Shown: positions 1 to 8,552 of the stretch, one piece after another
Layout: each line of letters starts with the position of its first letter
Position numbering within the stretch: the stretch's first letter is position 1
Assembly: GCA_036501535.1 (NCBI GenBank)
Contig: DASYAE010000192.1
Coordinates: 1 to 44,893 of the forward strand
Direction: 5' to 3'
Length of the DNA: 44,893 bases
Origin: DASYAE01 sp036501535
GTDB lineage: Bacteria > Actinomycetota > Actinomycetes > Streptomycetales > Catenulisporaceae
The notes under the pieces: model-generated
Told to the model about the DNA's origin: nothing
What the model saw: only the letters and a program-made list of their open reading frames with translations
The model's database searches: none
Made by a program: the position numbers and the translations under genes

Positions 1-111
1 GGGCAGCCAGGGCGGCCGCACCCGGCCGCGCCGCTCCCCGGCGCGGTCCGCGGCGCCCTCGCGCGGGCGGCGCGCGGTGTCGCCCGCCGCTTCGAGCTGC
101 TGCTCAACCAC
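1..111 (-). CDS. ftsW: Probable FtsW, N-terminal fragment (cut by window edge)
   Basis: A GTG at 111-109 opens a frame of 37 codons that runs off the left edge. It is preceded 5 bases upstream by GAGGCGG, a good ribosome binding site, and no other start exists in this frame between it and the murD stop. The visible residues begin VVEQQLEAAGDTARRPR and stay hydrophilic and Arg-rich up to RVRPPWLP, so no membrane helix has started yet. Actinobacterial FtsW, the SEDS lipid II polymerase of the septum, often has such a long cytoplasmic N-terminus, and ftsW is the usual gene after murD in dcw clusters. The name therefore rests on position and charge, not on a recognised domain. Confidence 0.55.
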   Translation of the reverse strand, partial: MVEQQLEAAGDTARRPREGAADRAGERRGRVRPPWLP

Positions 112-168
112 GCGATCCGCCTCGCTTCTGCCGTGCCGCCCACACCACGCCGGCCGGATCCGGCGGCG

Positions 169-1689
169 TCAGCCGGCGGCGCCGCTCTTGCGCTCGCGCA
201 CCACCCGCGCGAAGACGTCGCCGCGCTCGCCGTAGTTGGCGAACATGTCCATCGACGCGCAGGCCGGGGCCAGCAGGACGGTGCCGCCGCGGGGCAGGCG
301 CTCGCCGGCCAGCCGGCCGGCCTCGGCGACGGCCCGCGCCATCGCCTCGGGTCCGGTCAGTCCATCGTCCGCCCCGCCGACGTCCACGACCGGCAGGCTC
401 GGGGCGTGTCGCGCGAGCGCTTGCGCGATCGCGCCGCGGTCCCGGCCGAGCAGCACCGCGCCGCGCAGCCGCCCGGCCGCGCCGGCGACCAGGTCGTCGA
501 ACTGCGCGCCCTTGGCCAGACCGCCGGCGATCCACACCACGTCCGCATAGGCGGCCAGCGAGGCGGCGGCGGCGTGCGTGTTGGTGGCCTTCGAGTCGTC
601 GATGTACTCGATCCCGTCGATCGCGGCGACGAACTCGATGCGGTGCGGGTCCGGCCGGAAGGCGCGCAGACCGTCGCGCACGGCCGCCGGCGCGACGCCG
701 TAGGCACGGGCGAGCGCGGCGGCGGCCAGTGCGTTGGCGATGTTGTGCGGCGCGTGCGGTTCGACGTCGAAGATCGTGCCGAGCTCGGCGGCCGCCGTGC
801 GCCGGTCGTCGACGAAGGCTCGGTCGGCCAGGATCCCGTCGACCACGCCGAGCATCGACAGGCCCGGCGCGCCGAGGGTGAAGCCGACCGCCCGGCAGCC
901 CTCGATCACGTCGGCCTGCTCGACCAGCGCCTCGGTGGCCGGGTCGGCGGCGTTGTACACGCAGGCGACCCGGCAGTTCTCGTAGATCCGGCCCTTGGCC
1001 GCGGCGTACGCGTCCATCGAGCCGTGCCAGTCGATGTGGTCCGGCGCGATGTTGAGCACCGCGGCGGCCAGTGCGCTCATCGAGTCGGTCCAGTGCAGCT
1101 GCTGGCTGGAGAGCTCGACGGCGAGCACGTCGTAGTCCGTGTCGCCGGTGACCGCGTCGATCACGGTGTAGCCGACGTTGCCGCAGGCGATCGTGCGCTT
1201 GCCGGCGGCTTCGAGCATCGCCGCGAGCATCCGCACTGCGGTCGTCTTGCCGTTCGTGCCGGTGACCGCGAGCCACGGGGTGAAGGTGCCGTCCGCGCGT
1301 GGGCGGCGCAGCCGCCAGGCCAGCTCGGCGTCGCCCCAGACCGGCACGCCCACCGCGCGCGCGGCCAGCACGATAGGCGCCTCGGGTGGGATACCGGGGG
1401 CCACTACGACCAGGTCGCAGCCCTCAGGCAGGGTCTTGTCGTCGCCGAGCCGCACCGTGATGCCCTCGGCCGGCAGCTCCTCGACCCGGCGCGAGGTCGC
1501 CTCGTCGTCGTACCGGTCGACCAGGGTGATCTCCGCGCCGAGCCGGAGCATCGCGCGCGCCGCGGAGAGCCCGACCACGCGGGCGCCGACCACGCAGACT
1601 CTTAGGCCGTCCCACGGAATCTTGTGCAGCCCCTCGACGTCCGGCCCGCGCCAGTCGCCGCCGCTCCCGGCACCCTGCTGCGCGCTCAT
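169..1689 (-). CDS. murD: UDP-N-acetylmuramoyl-L-alanine--D-glutamate ligase MurD
   Basis: MurD adds D-glutamate to UDP-MurNAc-L-Ala in the cytoplasm, the second amino-acid addition of peptidoglycan precursor synthesis. The 506-residue protein has an N-terminal Rossmann-like UDP-binding domain (VCVVGARVVGLSAARAML, residues 31-48), the Mur-ligase ATP loop AVTGTNGKTT at 141-150, and the central-domain stretch IAPDHIDWHGS. The start is the ATG at 1689, which overlaps the mraY stop by four bases (ATGA), so the genes are translationally coupled; the same frame stays open further upstream, but that part lies inside mraY. The length is slightly above the usual 440-480 because of an acidic/glycine N-terminal extension of about 25 residues. 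Confidence 0.97.
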   Translation of the reverse strand: MSAQQGAGSGGDWRGPDVEGLHKIPWDGLRVCVVGARVVGLSAARAMLRLGAEITLVDRYDDEATSRRVEELPAEGITVRLGDDKTLPEGCDLVVVAPGIPPEAPIVLAARAVGVPVWGDAELAWRLRRPRADGTFTPWLAVTGTNGKTTAVRMLAAMLEAAGKRTIACGNVGYTVIDAVTGDTDYDVLAVELSSQQLHWTDSMSALAAAVLNIAPDHIDWHGSMDAYAAAKGRIYENCRVACVYNAADPATEALVEQADVIEGCRAVGFTLGAPGLSMLGVVDGILADRAFVDDRRTAAAELGTIFDVEPHAPHNIANALAAAALARAYGVAPAAVRDGLRAFRPDPHRIEFVAAIDGIEYIDDSKATNTHAAAASLAAYADVVWIAGGLAKGAQFDDLVAGAAGRLRGAVLLGRDRGAIAQALARHAPSLPVVDVGGADDGLTGPEAMARAVAEAGRLAGERLPRGGTVLLAPACASMDMFANYGERGDVFARVVRERKSGAAG

Positions 1690-2744
1690 GATCCGGTCAC
1701 CCATCCGGCGTAGAACACGCCGATCCCGAGCGCGACGCAGAGCCCAGCGATGATCCAGAACCGGATCACGATGGTGACCTCGGCCCAGCCCATCAGCTCG
1801 AAGTGGTGGTGCAGCGGCGCCATCTTGAACACCCGCTTGCCGCGCAGCTTGAACATGCCGACCTGGATGATCACCGACAGGGTGATGATCACGAACAGCC
1901 CGCCGAGCAGCACGATCAGCAGTTCGGTGCGCGAGCAGATGGCTAGCCCGGCCACCGCGCCGCCGAGGGCGAGCGACCCCGTGTCGCCCATGAAGATCTT
2001 CGCCGGGGAGGCGTTCCACCACAGGAAGCCGAAGCAGGCGCCCATCATCGCGGCCGCCACGGTCGCCAGGTCCAGCGGGTCGCGCACCTCGTAGCAGGAC
2101 GGGCCCGGCGCGTTCACGCAGCTCTGCCCGTACTGCCATACGCCGATCAGCACGTAGGCCGCGAACACCATCGCGGAGGCGCCGGTGGCCAGGCCGTCGA
2201 GCCCGTCGGTGAGGTTTACCGCGTTGGAGGTGCCGGAGATCAGCAGGTAGGCCCAGACCACGAAGAGGATCGGCCCGAGGCTGAGGGTGGTGTCCTGCAG
2301 GATCGAGACGTGGGTCGAGGCCGGGGTCAGCCCGTGCGCGTCCGGGAAGTGCAGGGCCAGCACCGCGAAGGTGACGGCGACCACCGCCTGGCCGATCATC
2401 TTCGCGTTGGCCCGCAGGCCGAGCGAGCGCTGCTTGTAGATCTTGATGAAGTCGTCCACGAAGCCGACCGCGCCCAGGCCCGTCATCAGGAACAGCACCA
2501 GCACCGCCGGCGCGCTCGGCCAGTGGTGCGTGGCCGCCTTGGTGACCGCGTAGGCGATCAGCGTGGACAGCACGATGACGATGCCGCCCATGGTCGGGGT
2601 GCCGCGCTTGGCCAGGTGGTCCTTGGGCCCGTCGTCCCGGATCAGCTGGCCGTAGCCGCGCTTGACCAGCATCCTGATCACGATCGGGGTGCCGACCAGG
2701 GAGCAGACCAGCGCGATGACGCTCGCGTAGAGGACCGCCCTCAC
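1686..2744 (-). CDS. mraY: Phospho-N-acetylmuramoyl-pentapeptide-transferase MraY
   Basis: MraY is the integral membrane enzyme that moves phospho-MurNAc-pentapeptide to undecaprenyl phosphate, giving lipid I. The 352-residue protein shows about ten hydrophobic helices, the catalytic Asp pair VDDFIK (D97, D98), the nucleotide-binding stretch NAVNLTDGLDGLA (residues 174-186) and the HHHFELMGW signature in the C-terminal third. The GTG start at 2744 overlaps the murF stop as GTGA, and its own stop overlaps murD as ATGA, so murF-mraY-murD form a tightly coupled block. Length and motifs are those of a complete enzyme. Confidence 0.98.
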   Translation of the reverse strand: MRAVLYASVIALVCSLVGTPIVIRMLVKRGYGQLIRDDGPKDHLAKRGTPTMGGIVIVLSTLIAYAVTKAATHHWPSAPAVLVLFLMTGLGAVGFVDDFIKIYKQRSLGLRANAKMIGQAVVAVTFAVLALHFPDAHGLTPASTHVSILQDTTLSLGPILFVVWAYLLISGTSNAVNLTDGLDGLATGASAMVFAAYVLIGVWQYGQSCVNAPGPSCYEVRDPLDLATVAAAMMGACFGFLWWNASPAKIFMGDTGSLALGGAVAGLAICSRTELLIVLLGGLFVIITLSVIIQVGMFKLRGKRVFKMAPLHHHFELMGWAEVTIVIRFWIIAGLCVALGIGVFYAGWVTGS

Positions 2745-4228
2745 CGCGCCGCCCCCTGATCCGCCGGTCCCTCGTTCGGCGCAGCGTCTAGCAGGTCGGC
2801 GGCCACCTTGCGCAGCCCGGCCGCGTTGGACGCCTTGACCAGCACCACGTCCCCCGGCCTGACTTGTGCGCGTAGCAGGTCCAAGGCTTCCTGCGATCCG
2901 GACACCGCTGCGGACCCCTCTGTGCCGGAACCTTCGCGAGCCGCGCCGGTGTGGATCGATGCAGCGCCCTCGCCGACGGCGACGAGCCGGTCGATGCCCA
3001 GCCGCACGACGAGCCGGCCGATCGCCTCGTGCTCCGCGTCGGAGCGTTCGCCGAGTTCGAGCATCGGGCCGAGCACCGCCCAGGACCGGGCGCCGGGACG
3101 CGACCGGCCGAGCAGCGCGAGCGACTTAAGCGCCGCCCCGACCGACTCGGGGTTCGCGTTGTACGCGTCGTCGATCACGACGACGCCGTCAGCGCGCTCT
3201 GACACGGCCATGCGCCCGCCGCTCAGTGCGACGGCAGCTGACAGCCTTTCAGCCACCGCGCCGACGCTCATTCCGGTGCCCAGCGCGGCGGCCGCAACGG
3301 CGAGCGCGTTGGACACGTGGTGCTCGCCGACGAGTTGCAGCGCGACGCGCGCTTCGGAGCCCTGCGCGGCAAGCGTGAAGGACGCGCAGCCGTCGGTGCC
3401 CATCTCGATACCGGTGGCCCGCACGTCGGCCTCTCGGGACTCGCCGAAAGTCACCACGCGCGCCTTCGTGCGCGAGCGCATCGCGGACACCAGCGGGTCG
3501 TCGGCGTTCAGCACCGCGAGCCCGTCCTCGGCCAGCGACTCGACCAGCTCGCCCTTGGCCAGCGCGGTCTTCTCCTTGGAGCCGAACTCGCCGATGTGCG
3601 CGGAGCCGACGTTCAGCACGATGCCGGTGGACGGCGGCGCGATCTCGCACAGGTAGCGGATGTGGCCGGGGCCGCGGCTGCCCATCTCCAGCACCAGGAA
3701 CCGGGTCTGCGGCCCGGCGCCGAGGACGGTCAGCGGCAGGCCGAGCTCGTTGTTGTACGAGTTCTTCGGCGCGATCACCGCGCCCGGCCCCGGACCGTCC
3801 GGGCCGAAGCCCGGGTGGCCGGCCAGCACCTGGCCGAGCAGGTCCTTGGTCGAGGTCTTGCCCGAGGAGCCGGTCAGGGCGAGCACCTCGGCGGCGCCAA
3901 GACTGGACCCGCGCAGACCGGCCGCGCGCAGCCGGTCCAGCACCGCCCGGGCGAGCCGGCCCAGCGCCTTCTGCACGTCCTCCACGAGCACCGCCGGCGC
4001 GTCGACCGGCCGGCTGGCCAGGACCGCCGCGGCGCCGCGCTGCACGGCCGCGGCGGCGAAGTCGTGCCCGTCCGCGTTGAGTCCGGCGAAGGCGGCGAAC
4101 AGCCCGCCCGGCGCCACCGCGCGCGAGTCCGCGGTGACGGGTCCGATCACCTCCAGGCCGCCGTCCGTTCCCGGCGCTGGCACGCCGCCGACCGCTTCCG
4201 CGATCTCGGTGAGGGTCATCCGGATCAC
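2741..4228 (-). CDS. murF: UDP-N-acetylmuramoyl-tripeptide--D-alanyl-D-alanine ligase MurF
   Basis: MurF adds the D-Ala-D-Ala dipeptide to the UDP-MurNAc tripeptide. The 495-residue protein has the N-terminal substrate domain (VTADSRAVAPGGLFAAFAG, residues 31-49), the ATP loop ALTGSSGKTSTKDLL around residues 117-131, a NSYNNELGLPLT motif typical of MurF, and DDAYNANPES in the C-terminal part. I chose the GTG at 4228 because GAGG lies 11 bases upstream; an in-frame ATG at 4219 is possible but lacks a Shine-Dalgarno sequence. About 100 bases separate it from murE, unlike the overlapping junctions further down the cluster, and this gap carries two direct repeats described separately. Confidence 0.97.
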   Translation of the reverse strand: MIRMTLTEIAEAVGGVPAPGTDGGLEVIGPVTADSRAVAPGGLFAAFAGLNADGHDFAAAAVQRGAAAVLASRPVDAPAVLVEDVQKALGRLARAVLDRLRAAGLRGSSLGAAEVLALTGSSGKTSTKDLLGQVLAGHPGFGPDGPGPGAVIAPKNSYNNELGLPLTVLGAGPQTRFLVLEMGSRGPGHIRYLCEIAPPSTGIVLNVGSAHIGEFGSKEKTALAKGELVESLAEDGLAVLNADDPLVSAMRSRTKARVVTFGESREADVRATGIEMGTDGCASFTLAAQGSEARVALQLVGEHHVSNALAVAAAALGTGMSVGAVAERLSAAVALSGGRMAVSERADGVVVIDDAYNANPESVGAALKSLALLGRSRPGARSWAVLGPMLELGERSDAEHEAIGRLVVRLGIDRLVAVGEGAASIHTGAAREGSGTEGSAAVSGSQEALDLLRAQVRPGDVVLVKASNAAGLRKVAADLLDAAPNEGPADQGAAR

Positions 4229-4247
4229 TACAGTTACAGCCTCACTG

Positions 4248-4270
4248 GTCTTGTACGGCTCGTCTTGTAC
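4248..4270. repeat. Two 9-bp direct repeats GTCTTGTAC upstream of murF
   Basis: GTCTTGTAC occurs at 4248-4256 and again at 4262-4270, a 14-bp period, in the murE-murF gap just ahead of the murF start (reads GTACAAGAC on the coding strand). A close copy, CTCTTGTAC, lies at 10489-10497 in the mraZ-moxR intergenic region. The function is unknown; a protein-binding site is one possibility. Confidence 0.4.
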
Positions 4271-4327
4271 AGCGTCACCGGCCGGCCTCGGCCATCGGGG
4301 TCGGCAGTGGGCGCCGCCTGTCCGGCA

Positions 4328-5935
4328 TCAGCGGCGGCCGGCCAGGTCGATCATCGAGCGCAGGACCGAGGCGTCGTCGAACGGATGGACCACCCCGCCG
4401 ATGTCCTGGCCCTGCTCGTGCCCCTTGCCCGCGACCACGACCGCGTCGCCGGGCCCGCTGGCCGTCACGGCGCGCCGGATCGCCTCGGCCCGGTCCGGCT
4501 CGACCGCGACGGCCGCCGCGGCGCCGCACTCGATGGCGCTGCGGGCACCGGCCTCGGCGGCGGCCAGGATGGCCATCGGGTCCTCGGAGCGCGGGTTGTC
4601 GTTGGTGAGGATCACCTCGTCGGCGCCGCGCGCGGCGGCGGCGCCCATCAGCGGGCGCTTGCCCTTGTCCCGGTCGCCGCCGCAGCCGACCACGATGCGC
4701 AGCCGGCCCGCGGTCACCTTCCGGACCGCGGCGAGCAGGGTCTCGACCGCGTCCGGGGTGTGCGCGTAGTCGACCATGGCCAGGTAGGGCTGCCCGGCGT
4801 CGATCCGCTGCATCCGCCCCGGCACCCCGGCGACCTCGGAGACGCCGCGGACCGCGGTCTCCAGGTCGATCCCGGCCGCGACGAGCGTGATGACCGCCGC
4901 GACCGCGTTCGCCACGTTGAACTCGCCGGGCAGCCGCACGCTCGCCTCGCCGGCGAAGGCGTCCGGGCCGGTCAGCGTGAACCGGGAGCCGTCCGGGCCG
5001 AGCGCGATGCCGCCGACCCGCCAGTCGGCGTCGGCGGCGCCGTGCTCGGAGTAGGTCCAGTGCGGCACGCCCTGGCCCTTCACCCGCTCGATGAGCCGGC
5101 GGCCGTACGGGTCGTCCGCGTTGATCACCGCGAAGGCCGTGTAGTGCGGGGTGAACAGCTTCGCCTTGGCCTCGAAGTAGTCCTCGAGGGTGGGGTGGAA
5201 GTCGAGGTGGTCCTGGGAGAGGTTGGTGAACGCGGCGACGTCGTAGCGGATGCCCAGGGTGCGCCCGTAGGCGAGGGCGTGGCTGGAGACCTCCATCGCC
5301 ACCGACTTGACGCCGTCCTCGCACATGACCGCGAGCAGGGCCTGCAGGTCGGGCGCCTCGGGCGTGGTGCGCACCGATTTCACGACGCGGTCGGCGATGC
5401 GCGTCTCGACCGTCCCGATCAGGCCGGTGCGCCGGCCCGCCGCGCGCAGGCCTCCGTCGATCAGATAGCAGGTCGTCGTCTTGCCGTTGGTGCCGGTGAC
5501 CCCGAGCATCTGTACGTGCGTGGCCGGCTCGCCGTACAGCCGCGCGGACACCGGCCCGAGGGCCGGGCGCACCTGCGGCACGCGCAGCACCGGCAGGCCG
5601 GTCGCCTTAGCTCGCTCGACGCCGACGGCGTCGGTGAGGATCGCCGCCGCGCCCGCAGCGGCGGCCTGGATGCAGAACTCGGCCCCGTGCACGGTGGCAC
5701 CCGGCATGGCCGCGTAGAGATCGCCGCGCCGCACCGCGCGCGAGTCGTGGGTGAACCCGGAGACCCGTGTCGCGGCCGCTTCTGACGCGCCGTCAGCCGG
5801 GCCGCCCTCGATCACGGCTCCCTGGACCGTCCCCGACAGCTCGGCCAGCGTGCGGCTCGGCACGGTCGCCGGCCGGGTCTGATCCGCGGTCGCGGCGGTG
5901 GCGGACGGTGGCGTTGGATCGATGGGATTCGACAC
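4328..5935 (-). CDS. murE: UDP-N-acetylmuramoyl-tripeptide synthetase MurE (meso-DAP type)
   Basis: MurE adds the third residue of the stem peptide. The 535-residue protein has the N-terminal domain with FTHDSRAVRRGDLYAAMPG (about residues 61-79), the ATP loop LGVTGTNGKTTT (144-155), and the C-terminal DNPRSEDP motif; DNPR is the established signature for meso-diaminopimelate rather than lysine, which fits an actinobacterium with DAP in its wall. The GTG at 5935 is the only start between the ftsI stop and the conserved region, although its Shine-Dalgarno is weak. The first 50 residues are a low-complexity Pro/Ala/Thr extension. ftsI lies 80 bases upstream. Confidence 0.96.
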   Translation of the reverse strand: MSNPIDPTPPSATAATADQTRPATVPSRTLAELSGTVQGAVIEGGPADGASEAAATRVSGFTHDSRAVRRGDLYAAMPGATVHGAEFCIQAAAAGAAAILTDAVGVERAKATGLPVLRVPQVRPALGPVSARLYGEPATHVQMLGVTGTNGKTTTCYLIDGGLRAAGRRTGLIGTVETRIADRVVKSVRTTPEAPDLQALLAVMCEDGVKSVAMEVSSHALAYGRTLGIRYDVAAFTNLSQDHLDFHPTLEDYFEAKAKLFTPHYTAFAVINADDPYGRRLIERVKGQGVPHWTYSEHGAADADWRVGGIALGPDGSRFTLTGPDAFAGEASVRLPGEFNVANAVAAVITLVAAGIDLETAVRGVSEVAGVPGRMQRIDAGQPYLAMVDYAHTPDAVETLLAAVRKVTAGRLRIVVGCGGDRDKGKRPLMGAAAARGADEVILTNDNPRSEDPMAILAAAEAGARSAIECGAAAAVAVEPDRAEAIRRAVTASGPGDAVVVAGKGHEQGQDIGGVVHPFDDASVLRSMIDLAGRR

Positions 5936-6015
5936 GACGGGCAGGCTACCGCGTCCGGAGACGCGCTCGTGCTGTCCGGTTCGCCGCTGCGCTGCCGCGC
6001 CGCCTGCCATCGCCG

Positions 6016-7962
6016 CTACCACGTCTCGGGCAGCGACGGCGGCTGCGTGCCCGTGGGCGCGATACCCAGGCTCTGCAGCGCAAAGGACATGACCTTCTTG
6101 AACACCGGCGCGGCCACGGACCCGCCGGCGTAGTTGCCGATCGTCGGATCCTGCACCACCACTGAGACCACCAGCCGCGGGTTGTCGGCCGGGGCGAAGC
6201 CGATGAACGAGGCGGTATAGCCGCAGTAGCCGCCGCACTGGGTGTCGTAGCGGTTCGCGGTGCCGGTCTTGCCGGCCACCCGGTAGCCGGGGATCTCGGC
6301 CAGCGGCGCGGTCCCGTCGGCCGAGACCACGGACTCCATCATCTGCTCGACCTCGTTCGCGGTCTGCTGCGAGACCACCTGGGCACGGCTCGGCGCGGGC
6401 GCCGCGGTGAACCTGCCCGACGCCGAGACGTAGCCCTTGACCAGCGTCGGGGAGACCCGCACGCCGTCGTCCGCTATGGTCGCGAACACGCTGGTGGCCT
6501 GCACCGCGTTGACCGAGACGCTCTGCCCGAACGGGATGCGGTACCCGATCTGAAGACTGTTCCACTGCGAGGACGGCGGGAAGATGCCGGGCGACTCGCC
6601 GGGCAGGTCGAGGCCGGTGGACCGGCCGATCCCGAACTTCGAGAAGTAGTCGTAGAGCAGCTGGTCGCGGTTCGGCCCGAACTGCTCGGTGACCTCGTCG
6701 GTGCCGATGTTGCTGGACTGGGCCAGGATGCCGTCGAGGGTCAGGTCCTCGGTCCCGTGGTTCGTGTCGTCGTGCACCGGCGGGCTGTCCGGCGGGGTGA
6801 GCACCGGCGGCACCACGACGTGCGTGCCCGGGTTGGCGACGCCCATCTGGATGGCCGCGGACATGGTCATGACCTTGGCCACCGAGCCGGGCTCGTAGAC
6901 GTCGGAGACGGCCCGGTCGCCGATGTTGCCGGAGCCGGCGGCGGACAGGTCGGTCTGGTCGTACGTCGGCGCGGTGGCCAGGGCGAGGATCGCGCCGGTG
7001 CGCGGGTCCTCGACCACGACCGTGCCGGAGGCCGCGCCGGACGCGGTGACCTCCTGGTCGATCGCCTGCTGCGCGGCCCACTCGATGCCGGGGTCGAGGG
7101 TGGTCTCGACCGAGGTGCCGTCGACCGGCTCCTGCTCGTTGATGCCCGCGGTCGGGATCTCGGTGCCGTCCGCGGCCTGGTAGGAGATCTGGCCGTTGCG
7201 CCCGGCCAGCAGCGAGTTGTACTCCTCCTCGAGGCCCTCGCCGCCCTGCCCCGCGGCGTTGACGAAGCCGACCACGTTCGAGGCGAGCGGGCCCTGCGGG
7301 TAGACGGTCACCGGGTCGGCGGTGCCGAACACGCCGGACAGGCCGAGCGCCTGGATCTTCGCCCAGGTCTGCGGGCTGACCTGCTTGGCCAGCAGCTGGT
7401 ACTGGGTGGCGGAGTCGGCGAGCTGCGCCTGCAGCTTGGACACGTCCGCAGTGCCCGGCGGGTTGCCCAGCAGCGCCGCGAGCTTGGCCGCGTAGACCGC
7501 GGGGTCCTGCTTGAGCTGCTGGATCTGCTGCGGATCGGCGGTCACGTCGACCGCGGCGACGGACTCGGCCAGCGGCTGGCCGCCGTCGTCCAGTATCGAT
7601 CCGCGGGTCGCCATGAGCGTGTAGTCGGAGGTGCGGGCCGCGGCGGCGGCCAGGCCGTAGCCGGGACCGTCGATCACCTGGAGCTGGATAAGCCGGGCGC
7701 CGTACATGGAGAACACGAAGGCCAGCACCAGTATCCCGACCCGCAGCCGGCGTCCCGGGCTGCCGAGGCGCAGCGGCCGGGCGGCGGGCTTCGGGCCGGG
7801 CCTGCGCGGGTCGGGCGGCGCCTGGGAGCGCAGGGTCCGCGCCGTCCGAGGCGCGGGGGCCCGCTTGCGCGCGGCCGGGCGGGGCGGGGCGGCGGTCTTG
7901 CGGCGCGGCGGAGGCACGCGCCTTGGCCCGCCGCCGCCGGTGCGGCCGGAGCCGCCGCTCAC
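6016..7962 (-). CDS. ftsI: Septal penicillin-binding protein FtsI (class B PBP)
   Basis: FtsI is the D,D-transpeptidase that cross-links septal peptidoglycan. The 648-residue protein starts with about 70 cytoplasmic residues rich in Arg, Pro and Ala, then one membrane anchor (about 73-96), a PBP dimerisation domain beginning near ATRGSILDDGG (118-128), and a transpeptidase domain with all three active-site motifs: SVAK (Ser360, Lys363), SSN (416-418) and KTG (565-567). A pair of cysteines (QCGGYC, about 575-580) sits just after KTG and could form a disulfide. The GTG start at 7962 overlaps the stop of the upstream FtsL-like gene as GTGA. Nothing is missing from the catalytic set. Confidence 0.97.
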   Translation of the reverse strand: MSGGSGRTGGGGPRRVPPPRRKTAAPPRPAARKRAPAPRTARTLRSQAPPDPRRPGPKPAARPLRLGSPGRRLRVGILVLAFVFSMYGARLIQLQVIDGPGYGLAAAAARTSDYTLMATRGSILDDGGQPLAESVAAVDVTADPQQIQQLKQDPAVYAAKLAALLGNPPGTADVSKLQAQLADSATQYQLLAKQVSPQTWAKIQALGLSGVFGTADPVTVYPQGPLASNVVGFVNAAGQGGEGLEEEYNSLLAGRNGQISYQAADGTEIPTAGINEQEPVDGTSVETTLDPGIEWAAQQAIDQEVTASGAASGTVVVEDPRTGAILALATAPTYDQTDLSAAGSGNIGDRAVSDVYEPGSVAKVMTMSAAIQMGVANPGTHVVVPPVLTPPDSPPVHDDTNHGTEDLTLDGILAQSSNIGTDEVTEQFGPNRDQLLYDYFSKFGIGRSTGLDLPGESPGIFPPSSQWNSLQIGYRIPFGQSVSVNAVQATSVFATIADDGVRVSPTLVKGYVSASGRFTAAPAPSRAQVVSQQTANEVEQMMESVVSADGTAPLAEIPGYRVAGKTGTANRYDTQCGGYCGYTASFIGFAPADNPRLVVSVVVQDPTIGNYAGGSVAAPVFKKVMSFALQSLGIAPTGTQPPSLPETW

Positions 7963-8435
7963 GGCGTCGTCCCGGTCGTCGTGGAGGGCGAGCTGGAGGC
8001 GGCCACCGACGGCGAGGGCGCCGCCGACGTGGACGGCGACGGGGTCGGCTTCGCGGTCGTCGGCGCGGGCGTCGGCGAGCCGAGCACGCTGCCGTCGGCC
8101 GGGTTCAGGAAGGCCGGCTGCGGGTTGGGCACCATGCCCAGCGCGGCGGCCTGCGAGGCCAGCGCGCTCGGGGCGGTCGTGGCGGACAGCTCCAGCTGGA
8201 GCTGCTGCTCCTCGTCGGTCAGCTGGGTGCCGCGCTGCTGGGCCGACTGGAGGGTGAAGGCGCCCTTGTCCAGCGCGGTGTTGACCATGAGCAGCAGGAT
8301 CAGGCCGAGGCCGAGCACGGCCAGCACCAGGACGGCGAAGGGGATGATCGAGCGGCGCCCGGCGAACCCGTCGACGAGCGCGAAGCCCCGGCCCCCGGCC
8401 CGGCCGCGCGCCCTCGGCCGCGGAATTTCAGCCAC
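7959..8435 (-). CDS. ftsL: FtsL-like septum-formation protein
   Basis: This is a small bitopic protein of 158 residues: a basic cytoplasmic head, one membrane helix (IIPFAVLVLAVLGLGLILLL, about residues 30-49), a Gln/Leu-rich stretch with coiled-coil character (RGTQLTDEEQQLQLELS), the helix ALASQAAALGM, and a C-terminal tail made almost only of Pro, Ser, Thr and Ala. That layout and the position between rsmH and ftsI match actinobacterial FtsL, which joins DivIC-type partners and the FtsW-FtsI complex at the septum. FtsL sequences diverge strongly, so the name rests on architecture and context. The GTG at 8435 has GGGGAG nine bases upstream; the stop overlaps the ftsI start. Confidence 0.85.
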   Translation of the reverse strand: MAEIPRPRARGRAGGRGFALVDGFAGRRSIIPFAVLVLAVLGLGLILLLMVNTALDKGAFTLQSAQQRGTQLTDEEQQLQLELSATTAPSALASQAAALGMVPNPQPAFLNPADGSVLGSPTPAPTTAKPTPSPSTSAAPSPSVAASSSPSTTTGTTP

Positions 8436-8552
8436 GGCGCACCACTCCCCTGCTCGACCGCTGCTCGATCACTCTTTCGGGGCCAGTATTCCGCACGCTC
8501 CCGGCCCGATCCCGCAACGGCGCAACGAGTCTGACGTGTTCTCAAACTCATT

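Noticed and set aside
133..1605. Long open frame on the plus strand antisense to murD (and similar frames at 3317-5785, 6757-8814, 20851-22497)
   Set aside because: These are mirror frames caused by high G+C. The products are Arg/Ala/Gly/Pro/His-rich with no domain, while the opposite strand encodes clear conserved enzymes.
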